Origin: CAZICM01 sp964537685
GTDB taxonomy: Bacteria > Myxococcota_A > Polyangia > Polyangiales > Polyangiaceae
Assembly: GCA_964537685.1 (NCBI GenBank)
Contig: CAZICM010000042.1
Span: 17,584 to 81,583, forward strand
Length of the DNA: 64,000 bases
Direction of reading: 5' to 3'
Part shown: positions 52,262 through 61,002 of the stretch, one piece after another
How the letters are laid out: every line of letters begins with the position of its first letter
How positions within the stretch are numbered: the first letter of the stretch is position 1
The notes under the pieces: generated by a model
What the model was told of the DNA's origin: nothing
What the model saw: the letters and a program-made list of their open reading frames with translations, nothing else
Database searches by the model: none
Made by a program: the position numbers and the translations under genes

Positions 52262-53317
52262 TTAAGAAGTCCCGTGTTTTGGCTGCCACGTTTCGACGCG
52301 GGCCAGCTCTTCATCATCGCCCAGCCAGCCCGCGGCCCTTGGTAAATTCGTTCCTTCGCGCTTGACGCGGTGAAACTTTGTACGGTATAAGCCCGCTCCG
52401 CTAAAATCAGCGCCCGAGATATCCGCTTGGGAAAAATCGGCCTCTCTTAGCTTCGCGCCCATGAATTTTGCATCCTTGGCTATGGCCTCCCCAAAAAAGG
52501 CTTCCTCCAGCATGGTATTGTATAACTCGGCCTGGTTGAGCATGGCCTTGTGAAAAATCGATTGAATAAAATATCCATTTGAAAAAATGGCTTTATCCAA
52601 TTTGGCCTCTCCAAAGAAACACTGCCCGCCCTTTACCTTTTCAAAATGAGCGCCTGTCAAGTCGGCCGCCATAAAATTGCATTGTGTGCAATCCATTCCC
52701 GAAAAATGGGCGCCTGCCATTTTACTCCGCATAAATTGTGTGCGGAATAATTTATTGCTTGAAAAGTCCTTCGCGCCCAGGTTGGCCTCAACCAAAGTGG
52801 TCAGCGTTAAGTTCGCGCGGGAAAGCTCGGCCGTCGCCAAATCGGCTTGGTATAGCGTGGCTTTCTCTAAATTCGCCCCTTCGAATAGTGTTTTATCGGC
52901 ATTGACTTCGATAAAATTGGTGCGATCTAAATTGGCTCCCCTAAAATCCGCGCCCTTCAGCGAGCTCTTCACAAAACTCACCAAAGGCGCATCGATATCC
53001 GCAAAGAGCGCGCCATCCAGCGTGCATTCCACAAAGCTGGCGACTATCAATATCGCCTTTGAAAACCGGGCTTCTTTAAGCACCGAACGGGCAACCGTTG
53101 CATGATGAAAATCGGCCCCGCTCAAATCGCAGCCCGAAAAATCACAGCCCACCAGCACCGATTCCTTAAAACGCACACCCGAAAGCTCTTTAGGAAAGCG
53201 CACATCCTCAAAGGTCGCGCCGCACAGCTCCGCGCCCGAAAGCGATAGCCCCGATAAATCGATACCGCGAATAAATTCACCGTGCCTTACGGCATCCACA
53301 AGCTCTTCGCGGTTCAT
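52262..53317 (-). CDS. pentapeptide repeat protein
   Basis: The 351-residue protein is almost entirely pentapeptide repeats of A(D/N)Lxx form from about residue 18 to 325 (for example GIDLSGLSLSGAELCGATFEDV; LDGALFADIDAPL), giving a long right-handed quadrilateral beta-helix. It ends in a short charged tail with RAAGWLGDDEELARVETWQP. Its start overlaps the DUF2169-pentapeptide gene stop by ATGA. Pentapeptide proteins accompany DUF2169 in T6SS effector modules and may act as cargo adaptors; gyrase-inhibitor type immunity is less likely in this context. Confidence 0.88.
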   Translation of the reverse strand: MNREELVDAVRHGEFIRGIDLSGLSLSGAELCGATFEDVRFPKELSGVRFKESVLVGCDFSGCDLSGADFHHATVARSVLKEARFSKAILIVASFVECTLDGALFADIDAPLVSFVKSSLKGADFRGANLDRTNFIEVNADKTLFEGANLEKATLYQADLATAELSRANLTLTTLVEANLGAKDFSSNKLFRTQFMRSKMAGAHFSGMDCTQCNFMAADLTGAHFEKVKGGQCFFGEAKLDKAIFSNGYFIQSIFHKAMLNQAELYNTMLEEAFFGEAIAKDAKFMGAKLREADFSQADISGADFSGAGLYRTKFHRVKREGTNLPRAAGWLGDDEELARVETWQPKHGTS

Positions 53318-55986
53318 GTGCCACCTCGTCCCGTCATATCGGCTTTGGGCAGAAAGCGTACATGGCCTACTTCCGCTTCCGCAAATGAAGTTTTCGCATT
53401 GCCTATCACACGCGATAAATCAGCACGGAATAAATTGGCACCCAAGAAATTGGTGCCCAATAAAATCGCTTTGGATGCCAATACATCCATCAGATTGGCG
53501 CCCTGCATCGATGTATTGCTTAAATCGGTGCGGACAAGCATTCCGCCCTGAAGAGTTGCCCTATCAAATAAACAATCCGATGCATTGCAATCCGATAGAT
53601 CGGTACCGCTCAACTGCGTACCGGCGAAGCGGCCGCCCTGTAAAAAGGTTCCTCTCAGATTGGCCTTGGTCATATCTGCGCCGGAAAAATCGCTCTTCGG
53701 AAATACAGAACCATGCGCTATGCACACTTGGGCCATCCGGGCTCCTTTAAATGAAAGGCTTTCGCCCTTACAGGTAATAAATGTTGTCTTGATAAGGCTG
53801 GCACCGTCGAAAATAGCCTCATCCAGTTGGCATTCAATCAATGTGGCTTCCGATAGATCCGCTCCCGAAAAATTCACCCCGATCAGCTCGGTCTTTAGCA
53901 GCGTACACACCCCGAGCTTCGCGCCCGATAAATTAACCCGTCCAGGCTTTGTTTCCAGCCAATCGGCCCCCGATAGATCGGCTCCTTCAAAACTCGCTCC
54001 CGATAGCTCGGAACGGCTGAGAACCGCTTCGTTCAGCCTTGCTCCCTTGAATACCGCGCCCTTGAGATTGGCCGCACCCAAATTCGCCTGCTGAAAATTG
54101 GCGCCCTCGCAATTGGCATTCTGTAAATTGGCCTTTGCGAATACGGCCCCCGCACAATTGGCCTTCGTTAAATTTGCGCCCGAACAATTGGCTCCTTCCA
54201 ATAAAGCACCCGATAAATCCAATCCCGATAAATCTGCACCCGATAGATCTACACCGGTAAAATCTCGATTGGCCAAGCTTTCGTTCTGTTCGCGCGCCAT
54301 ATCGATCAGCATTCGCACCCGTGCCGAAGCCTCGGGCTCCATGGGAAGCGCGGCAGGCAGCAAATGAGCCGATGTCCGATAGAGAGCAAATAGTCCCTGC
54401 TCTTGTTTTATCAGCGCCGGCTCATACCCAGGATCGGCAAGCATGGCCTCCACTTCTTCATTCGGCGCTCCGGCGTCCCGCGAGTCTTTTGCCATTTCAT
54501 GAAGCAAAGCCAAATGATTCTTCGCGGAAAACTTGGGCGGGCCTCCTCCCTCTTTCTGCGCCTTGGCTATCGCTTCATCGTAATTCTCGCCCATTTCCGC
54601 ATAGATCCCCCGCGCCCGTTCTTTGCTTTCTTCGGCCTTTTTATCAAGCTCGGATAGCTGGTCCTCGGCGCGCGCCGTTTGCTTCTCCATAAACGCGGCC
54701 AGCTCATCCATATCGTCCACTGGAGGAAGCTCTTGGGGAGGAGGCAATTCCATCACACCAAACTCCTTTGGATCCAGCCCCTCGGCCAGCAGCATCTCCC
54801 TCTTCTTTTCCAGCGCCCGCTCTTGTCCCCGCCTCGCATTCTGCGCCGCCAAGTGTTCCATCCGCGTCCAGCGGCCTATATCCATATCATCGAGCTTTAT
54901 ATTCGCCGATACGCCGGACTCTTTGGGCGGCATTAAATCGCTATCGCTGAGCCCGGCGATTCCTGCCTTGTCTTTATCCAGCCGGCGCGCCAAAACTTCT
55001 TTGTAATGCTCCACCGGCCTGGGCGATCCCGGCTCCTCGCAGGCGCATATCAAATGAACGATATCCACCGCATCATCGGTATAGATAGGAAGCGATCCAT
55101 GAAAGATCACGACCGCGGCCATCGCCTTTGGAAACAGCCAAACCGTATCACAGCGGAGCGTCATCTCAATAAATCGCTCGCCTTCGGGCGCCTTATGCGT
55201 AACAAATGCCCGCCCGCTCAGCCCTGGAAGCTTGGCTTCAATACGGGATTTCTCCGCGTGCATATTTTCAATCAGCACGTCTTCATCGCCCCTAAAAAAG
55301 CCCTGCATCCACTGATCTTCGGGTGCGGCATTAAAAAAGTTCATATTCATATCCGCTGGCATACCGGGGAAATTTTCCTCAAACCAGCGGGTATCATAGG
55401 TTCCCGAACGCTTGCGCCGCTGAATAAACGTAACATCCATCGGCATAAATCCGGCCGGCTCGGGCTTTTCCGATGGCGAACGCAATATCGATCCATAGGT
55501 TTCAATATTGGGAAGGGGCTGTAGCATCTTCCCATCTACCGATATGGCCTCCGCCCCTTTTCCATAGGGATTCCTATCGAACTTTGGCCCGCCAAAGGCA
55601 TTGGCCCAATTCACCGCCATCGATGTTATCGGCTCGGGAGCTGTCGGCACGCCGTCCTTCCAAAAACGGTTGCCCACCACCGATAACCTCTTATCGATAG
55701 AACCCACCTTCGCGCGCACATAAGAAGCCTGCACAGGCTTGGCCTGCGGCGAAAAAAACGACCCGCATACCAGCATCTCCCCGCCCGCCTTGGCAAAACC
55801 TTCATCCAATATGCCGTTTTCACCGAGCTCGGCCGAGGCCATCTTCCAAAAGCCCATTTCGTCCAAGAGCGCGCGCGGGGCTTCCAGGGAAAATCCAAGC
55901 ATCCCCGCGAAATGAAAATAGGGCCGCCGGGATATCTCCACCACGCGGTGAAGCACCGGCATCTTCATTGGTTTTATGACTTTCAT
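53314..55986 (-). CDS. DUF2169-pentapeptide repeat protein, T6SS tip accessory
   Basis: This 890-residue protein has an N-terminal DUF2169 domain (about 1-320): opening KMPVLHRVVEISRRPYFHF, then MAVNWANAFGGPKFDRNPYGKG, MPMDVTFIQRRKRSGTYD and FFNAAPEDQW. A charged, coiled-coil-prone middle (about 380-560; KKREMLLAEGLDPKE region, AEDQLSELDKKAEESKERA) leads to pentapeptide repeats from Asn573 to about 870. It lies five bases after vgrG, and overlaps the following pentapeptide gene. Compared with the plus-strand paralogue the linker is charged rather than Pro-rich, so the two may serve different cargo. A role in effector loading is inferred from the family. Confidence 0.9.
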   Translation of the reverse strand: MKVIKPMKMPVLHRVVEISRRPYFHFAGMLGFSLEAPRALLDEMGFWKMASAELGENGILDEGFAKAGGEMLVCGSFFSPQAKPVQASYVRAKVGSIDKRLSVVGNRFWKDGVPTAPEPITSMAVNWANAFGGPKFDRNPYGKGAEAISVDGKMLQPLPNIETYGSILRSPSEKPEPAGFMPMDVTFIQRRKRSGTYDTRWFEENFPGMPADMNMNFFNAAPEDQWMQGFFRGDEDVLIENMHAEKSRIEAKLPGLSGRAFVTHKAPEGERFIEMTLRCDTVWLFPKAMAAVVIFHGSLPIYTDDAVDIVHLICACEEPGSPRPVEHYKEVLARRLDKDKAGIAGLSDSDLMPPKESGVSANIKLDDMDIGRWTRMEHLAAQNARRGQERALEKKREMLLAEGLDPKEFGVMELPPPQELPPVDDMDELAAFMEKQTARAEDQLSELDKKAEESKERARGIYAEMGENYDEAIAKAQKEGGGPPKFSAKNHLALLHEMAKDSRDAGAPNEEVEAMLADPGYEPALIKQEQGLFALYRTSAHLLPAALPMEPEASARVRMLIDMAREQNESLANRDFTGVDLSGADLSGLDLSGALLEGANCSGANLTKANCAGAVFAKANLQNANCEGANFQQANLGAANLKGAVFKGARLNEAVLSRSELSGASFEGADLSGADWLETKPGRVNLSGAKLGVCTLLKTELIGVNFSGADLSEATLIECQLDEAIFDGASLIKTTFITCKGESLSFKGARMAQVCIAHGSVFPKSDFSGADMTKANLRGTFLQGGRFAGTQLSGTDLSDCNASDCLFDRATLQGGMLVRTDLSNTSMQGANLMDVLASKAILLGTNFLGANLFRADLSRVIGNAKTSFAEAEVGHVRFLPKADMTGRGGT

Positions 55987-55991
55987 TGAAT

Positions 55992-58358
55992 TTACAGTTT
56001 TATGAATCCAAAGGTTAGCGCGCGGGCAGCTCCTTGTTTCAGGCTAATATCGGCACTGGTAGCCTGAACGCCGTACTTATGCACGTTTAGCCCCACATGA
56101 TCTATTTTTAATGAGGCGCTGTCCGCCTTGAACTGTGTACGCGCCGCGGCGGCCTGGGTATACTCCATTTTCGCTATGTTAACGGCCATGCTGATTCCTG
56201 TATTGTCCCACTTATGGATGCCTATTGAATCCTTCGTCCCAAAAAACTCGAGGAACTTTGGCGTCGTTTTTGTCCACTTGGGCGATGTGGTCTTCACCTC
56301 CACACCTGATTCAATCGTTATTTTTTGCGGCGAAAAGATTGTGACCGCGCCCGTGCTCTCGATACGTGTCGTTCCTCCGATGGTTGCGTTCCAGCCCCCG
56401 GTGCCAATCGTCGATATCCATGTGCCATAGTTGTCTGTATTGGTGCCGGATACCTTGTGCAGCCAGCCTCCCGTCACTTCTTGCTTGCCGCCCGGCTTCA
56501 CCAATTGCGTAAAGCCTCCCGTGATATCTTGAAGCATACCGCCGGCCTTTACCTTGTCCGTTCGTCCAGAGGCAATCGTCGTATTGCGGTGGCTATTGTA
56601 AAATTCGTTCGAGTCGCTGTCGATATTCAGGGTATGCACGCCGACATAATGAATCGTCGCATTCCCTGTTACATCGAGCCAATAGTTATCTCCAACGTTC
56701 TGCCACCATTCGCCGCCCACATTAAAGCCGGCCGTGTTCTCGGTATACATATAAAATGTGCAGTCCACCGCGCGGAATGTCGGCGGATCTTCCGGCGTGC
56801 TCGGCGGAACAATAAACGCATGCCTCGCGGGGCCGCCCATATGAACATTGGTCTCCGCCGTCGGACAATATAAATCGATATGCTGCTTTCCTTCTAAGTC
56901 TTCAATCACCATATGATTGTTCCCGCCCGTCCGCAGCACGTTAAATGTATGGTTCCGGCTAGTTACGGGGCTTGGCCTATGCGCGTTGGGCACCACGCCC
57001 GCAATCACCGGCCGGTCTGGATCGCCTCCCTGAAAGGCGACCATCACCTCGGTGCCTTTGCGCAGCGGAAAATGAAATCCTTCTACGCTTCCGCCATGAG
57101 GCTGCATCATACGCAGATATGTCGACGTCGAACCGTCCGAAAGCTCTGCCGTGTCAAACTTAAAGCGCACCAGATAACGCCCCTGATCGTCAATCTGCGC
57201 ATAGGTGCTATTCGCCGCGCCGTCCACCGTGCCATTTTCAAATCCATAAATTCTCGGCCACGGCGTCGTTTGAGGCGCCCGGAATTGCACATTCGAGGGT
57301 ATTGCCGTCACCGATACCCGGTATGTCTCCTTCGGGTCTAGCCCGGTATAACGCGATACATTCTCCGTACTCACAGAAAGCGCGCCCGCGTGCTCCACCT
57401 CAATCGCCAGCCACTTCGTCGGCAAATCGCTTGGACCGTCCTCCAACTCAAACGTATAGCCCGCCCGCAGCCCCATCGACGTCCCCACCGCATGCAACGA
57501 TAGCTCTCTACAGGCAATCGATTGGCTCTTTATTTCTGCGAGCCGGTTGGCCTCGCCCTGCGAGAACACCCGCCACGCATACTCGTGCATCTGCCCCATG
57601 CCCGTCCCGCTCACCGCGTGCTCGCCCGTCACCGGAGCCTGCGGATTGGCGTAATTGTAATCGGTAATCATCACCGACGCGGGCATCGACGTGAAGTCCA
57701 CATGCAGCTCGCGCAGGCACTCCCCCGCGCTCATATCGCCCAAACCGCTCGGATAATAGCGCACGCGCCCAGTGCCCATCAGCGGATTGTGCTGCCCTTT
57801 ATCGTCGACGATGATCATCTGCTCCACATCGTCTTCGCTCGCCGGATGCTCGAAATAATAATAAATCCCCTCGCGTTCAAACCAGCGGTTGACAAAGTCA
57901 AGATGCGATTCGCGGTATTGGCAAACAAACTCTTCCTGCGGATATTTGCCCTTGTCGGTATTGAATTTGAAATCCTGATCGGTGAGTCCGCCGTTCTTGA
58001 GCGTGTCGCCCGCGAAGACATCGATCTTCTTTTTGATGTGAACAAAGCTGCGGACCGAGTAGCGGAGCATCCACAGCTTGGGCACGAGCAAGCCTTGATA
58101 CAGAGCCCGATCGCTGGTTTCGTGGAGCAGGCGGATGCGCGCGAACACGCCGTGCCACGCCATTGGATCGGCTGAACTCTTGCGGTCCATGAGCAGCGTG
58201 GCCTTGGCATTGATGGCCGCCTTCACATCGGTGCCGCTGGGAACGGTGAAGAAAATATCGAATTCAAAAGGCTTTCCCAGGCGTTCTGTACCTTTGAAGG
58301 CAACGAGTTTGGCTTGAGACAGGTTGGAGCAGTGAAGGGAATATACGTCGGTGGTCAT
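55992..58358 (-). CDS. vgrG: T6SS spike protein VgrG
   Basis: This 788-residue VgrG forms the trimeric spike of the type VI secretion needle. The N-terminal half is gp27-like (GTERLGKPFEFDIFF, DFVNRWFEREGIYYYFEH) and the OB/gp5-like part has YGFENGTVDGAANSTYAQIDDQGRYLVRFKFD, MMQPHGGSVEGFHFPLRKGTEVMVAFQGGDPDRPVIAGVVPN, all typical. The C-terminal about 230 residues are beta-repeat needle sequence (NVGDNYWLDVTGNATIHY; GGFTQLVKPGGKQEVTGG) without a fused enzyme domain. ATG 58358 is chosen by homology; no clear Shine-Dalgarno. It lies 110 bases after the TPR/PEGA gene and five before the DUF2169 gene. No sheath or baseplate genes are in the window. Confidence 0.94.
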   Translation of the reverse strand: MTTDVYSLHCSNLSQAKLVAFKGTERLGKPFEFDIFFTVPSGTDVKAAINAKATLLMDRKSSADPMAWHGVFARIRLLHETSDRALYQGLLVPKLWMLRYSVRSFVHIKKKIDVFAGDTLKNGGLTDQDFKFNTDKGKYPQEEFVCQYRESHLDFVNRWFEREGIYYYFEHPASEDDVEQMIIVDDKGQHNPLMGTGRVRYYPSGLGDMSAGECLRELHVDFTSMPASVMITDYNYANPQAPVTGEHAVSGTGMGQMHEYAWRVFSQGEANRLAEIKSQSIACRELSLHAVGTSMGLRAGYTFELEDGPSDLPTKWLAIEVEHAGALSVSTENVSRYTGLDPKETYRVSVTAIPSNVQFRAPQTTPWPRIYGFENGTVDGAANSTYAQIDDQGRYLVRFKFDTAELSDGSTSTYLRMMQPHGGSVEGFHFPLRKGTEVMVAFQGGDPDRPVIAGVVPNAHRPSPVTSRNHTFNVLRTGGNNHMVIEDLEGKQHIDLYCPTAETNVHMGGPARHAFIVPPSTPEDPPTFRAVDCTFYMYTENTAGFNVGGEWWQNVGDNYWLDVTGNATIHYVGVHTLNIDSDSNEFYNSHRNTTIASGRTDKVKAGGMLQDITGGFTQLVKPGGKQEVTGGWLHKVSGTNTDNYGTWISTIGTGGWNATIGGTTRIESTGAVTIFSPQKITIESGVEVKTTSPKWTKTTPKFLEFFGTKDSIGIHKWDNTGISMAVNIAKMEYTQAAAARTQFKADSASLKIDHVGLNVHKYGVQATSADISLKQGAARALTFGFIKL

Positions 58359-58468
58359 GGCGCGGCGAGTGTATGGAGGGGCAGGGGAGATGGCAATGGA
58401 AATCGCCGGCCGCAACGGTGGATGTGTATAGGCACGCTGATCGGCGGGCTATCGCTGTCTTTGCTTTC

Positions 58469-59428
58469 TTACCAGTGCACCACCAGCGAAGCATTGCCCG
58501 CGCCTACGCGAATGCCTGCTGCTGGTGCATCTCTATCCCGGGCGGCTGCGGCATACCACGCTAAACCCACGCCCAATATCATTCCTCCCGAGATAGCCAT
58601 GACCGTGCTGGCGCTCGCGGCCGTCTTGCTTGATTCTTCATAATGGAGCCGGCTCTCTTCACTGCAGTTATGCCTATCGCAATGGCTGTATTGGCTAATC
58701 GCTAGAATCCCCGCGGCTGCGCTGCCCGCCAGCGTAAAGGCTCCCGCATAGATCGTTGCAAGCCCTCCCACCATGCTGGATGCGCCTTTGGGCGGCGCCG
58801 GATTCCATATCAATTCCCGTTCGGCACCCGCTTCGGGGATAAGCTCGGGAACGTTGATCTGTAAATGCATTCCATCCTGCGGAATATCTACGCTGCGCGA
58901 CCACGCTCTATATCCAGGCGCCTCTACCCGGAGGGTATGAACACCGCTATCGACCAATATCGTTGAGCTTAGCTTGTCCAGGGAAAGCTCAACCCCATCC
59001 AAATGGACGGCCCATCCCGCTGGAGCTTTTAGAATCGACGGCAGGGCCAGGCTCAGCAATGAAATCCTAGGCTTTAGCGTCTCCGCTTCTTCCCTCGCCA
59101 CCATCGCCCTATCGGGCTGCTTGGCCTGCAACGCCGCCTCCGATGCCTGAAGATAGGCCGAATACGCGCTCGCCAGCTTTCCCGCACCCAAATAACAATC
59201 CGCCAGGGTTAGCTTGGCACCCACCCCCGAAGGCACCAAGCGCACCACTTCCTCGAGCTTTACACACGCGGGCGCGAATTGATGCTCCTTCATTTGCGCA
59301 ATCGCCTCGCCGTAAAGCGTCTTCGCCGCCTCTTTTTCAGATCCCGCCTCGGCATGGACCAAAGACGTGCCCAAGCTTATCGCCACGATTCCGAGCCCCA
59401 TGAAAGCCCGATGGATTCTCCCATGCAT
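58469..59428 (-). CDS. exported TPR/PEGA-like protein
   Basis: The protein of 319 residues starts with a signal peptide (HRAFMGLGIVAISLGTSLVHAEA). TPR-like helices follow (about 27-120; YGEAIAQMKEHQFAPACVKLEEVVRL, LADCYLGAGKLASAYSAYLQASEAAL), then a PEGA-like beta domain (about 140-200; GWAVHLDGVELS...VDSGVHTLRVEAPGYRAWSRSVDI). Two C-terminal membrane segments occur at about 220-243 and 275-297. This layout is common next to myxobacterial Ser/Thr kinases. ATG 59428 has GAGG eight bases before it; the kinase stop is 14 bases upstream, so the genes are co-transcribed. It may give periplasmic input to that kinase. Confidence 0.8.
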   Translation of the reverse strand: MHGRIHRAFMGLGIVAISLGTSLVHAEAGSEKEAAKTLYGEAIAQMKEHQFAPACVKLEEVVRLVPSGVGAKLTLADCYLGAGKLASAYSAYLQASEAALQAKQPDRAMVAREEAETLKPRISLLSLALPSILKAPAGWAVHLDGVELSLDKLSSTILVDSGVHTLRVEAPGYRAWSRSVDIPQDGMHLQINVPELIPEAGAERELIWNPAPPKGASSMVGGLATIYAGAFTLAGSAAAGILAISQYSHCDRHNCSEESRLHYEESSKTAASASTVMAISGGMILGVGLAWYAAAARDRDAPAAGIRVGAGNASLVVHW

Positions 59429-59442
59429 GCGTATGTCCTCGC

Positions 59443-61002
59443 TCAATCGATTCCCCAGCCCTCGGTAATCCCAGGACGCTTGGATTTTGCCGCTTCTATT
59501 TGCTTTTGAGCTTCTGGGCTTGGGCTTTCGGCGCTTCGGGCCTTGGCCTCTTCGCCCGCTTTTTGGGGCTGTACATTGAACAGCTCGGGTAAATCATCGA
59601 TGGGCCGAACGCTTCTCGCTCTTGTCCCCGGGTGGACCCTGGCCACCGAATGCACCGAATAGCCAAGCGCCGGGTTTGAGCGAAGCGTTTTGGTATTGGC
59701 ATTGGAACTTGTGGGTTTGGGTGTCATGGGTATGGATGCCTCCTCTCGCGGCTCATCCGCAATGGGTGGGCTTAAGGGCGATGTCTCTCCATCGGGTTGC
59801 GAAGGCTGAAGCGGTGCCGTCTCGGTTTCATGCCTCTGGGACACTGCGGGCGGCTCGGCCTTGATGCCCAGATTCATTCCAACAAACACGGCCCCGCCCA
59901 GCGCTGCCATAGCCAATGCCCCCAACAGCTTTCGCCCTCGTTTGGCCTTCGCATCGCCTGAAAGCATCGGTTGTTCCAGCTCAACACCACTTGTTTGAGC
60001 TGGAAAGCCATCCACCACCGGACCGGCCGGCGCCGTAATCGGCCCTTGTCGATCCAGCGCCTGAGCTTCTTCAATCGCCGACCAAAAGGCTCCAATCGAA
60101 CGATACCGGAGCCTTGGATTTACATCGAGCGCCCTGCGAAGCACATCCCTCAGATGCTCCCCAGCCCCCAACACCCGCTCCAGCACCCTATCCCGCTTGC
60201 TCTCGTCGATCGCCGCCACATACAAATGCAAAACGCTGTCCCCCTCCAGCACCCGCCTCCCCGACGCCAGCTCCACCAACAACAAAGCCAGCGCAAACAC
60301 ATCTGTCCAAGGTCCCACCGGCCCATAATCGGGAGAGAACTGCTCCGGCGCCGCATACTGAGGGGTAAAATAACGGACGGCTGCCCCGGCATCCGCATTG
60401 GAAATCGTAAAGCGGGGCGTATCCGCAAACACCTTCGCCACCCCGAAATCCAGCACTTTTAGCTTGGGTTCCAAGCGAAAGGACGCGAAAATCATATTGG
60501 AAGGCTTTAAATCCAAATGCGCGATATTTTCTTCATGGGCGATATTGAGCGCCGAGGCCACTGTCGAAAGCAGCCCAATCGCCTCTTCCACCTCCATCGC
60601 CTGGGGACGGGCCAACAACCGATCGGCCAAGGTCTCGCCCGAAATCCACTCCATCACCATATAGGGCGTCCAGATTCCGCTCGGCGATACCGCCGCATCC
60701 ACATGCAGCGACTGAACGACATAAGGCGTCTTGCATGAAAGCTGATGCAGAAGCTGAGCCTCCCTCACCAGCCGCTCTAAAAAACTCTCGCGCTCGCTTT
60801 CCCCCAAATGCTCGGATACTTTAAGGCATTTTATCGCGATAGGCACGTCGAGGCTTAAATGCCGGCCCCGGTACACCAGCCCAAAACCTCCCTCGCTGGC
60901 CACCGCGTCCACCATAAAATGACCATTGAGAATGCAGCCCGTCCAGCCAAAAGGATCGCTGTCCACGCTGTGAGGCGTTCTGCTCTTGAGGCTATCTCCC
61001 AT
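59443..61002 (-). CDS. non-RD transmembrane Ser/Thr protein kinase
   Basis: The protein of 519 residues has a kinase domain at about 28-300: nucleotide loop SEGGFGLVYRG, AIKCLKV, catalytic loop HLDLKPSNMIF (His162-Leu163-Asp164), LDFGVAKVF and YFTPQYAAPEQF. The usual HRD Arg is Leu, so this is a non-RD kinase, but the catalytic Asp, Lys and Asn and the DFG are kept. One membrane helix lies at about 353-375, then a Pro/Ser/Thr-rich tail of about 140 residues ends in a charged region. ATG 61002 has GGAGG five bases upstream and overlaps the end of the activator gene by 11 bases. Translational coupling links it to the FHA-sigma54 activator, a natural partner. Confidence 0.92.
   Translation of the reverse strand: MGDSLKSRTPHSVDSDPFGWTGCILNGHFMVDAVASEGGFGLVYRGRHLSLDVPIAIKCLKVSEHLGESERESFLERLVREAQLLHQLSCKTPYVVQSLHVDAAVSPSGIWTPYMVMEWISGETLADRLLARPQAMEVEEAIGLLSTVASALNIAHEENIAHLDLKPSNMIFASFRLEPKLKVLDFGVAKVFADTPRFTISNADAGAAVRYFTPQYAAPEQFSPDYGPVGPWTDVFALALLLVELASGRRVLEGDSVLHLYVAAIDESKRDRVLERVLGAGEHLRDVLRRALDVNPRLRYRSIGAFWSAIEEAQALDRQGPITAPAGPVVDGFPAQTSGVELEQPMLSGDAKAKRGRKLLGALAMAALGGAVFVGMNLGIKAEPPAVSQRHETETAPLQPSQPDGETSPLSPPIADEPREEASIPMTPKPTSSNANTKTLRSNPALGYSVHSVARVHPGTRARSVRPIDDLPELFNVQPQKAGEEAKARSAESPSPEAQKQIEAAKSKRPGITEGWGID

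Noticed and set aside
49651..54270. Repetitive DNA on both strands, considered as a repeat array or mobile element
   Set aside because: The periodicity is about 15 bases and comes from pentapeptide-repeat coding in three genes. No spacers, inverted terminal repeats or transposase are present.
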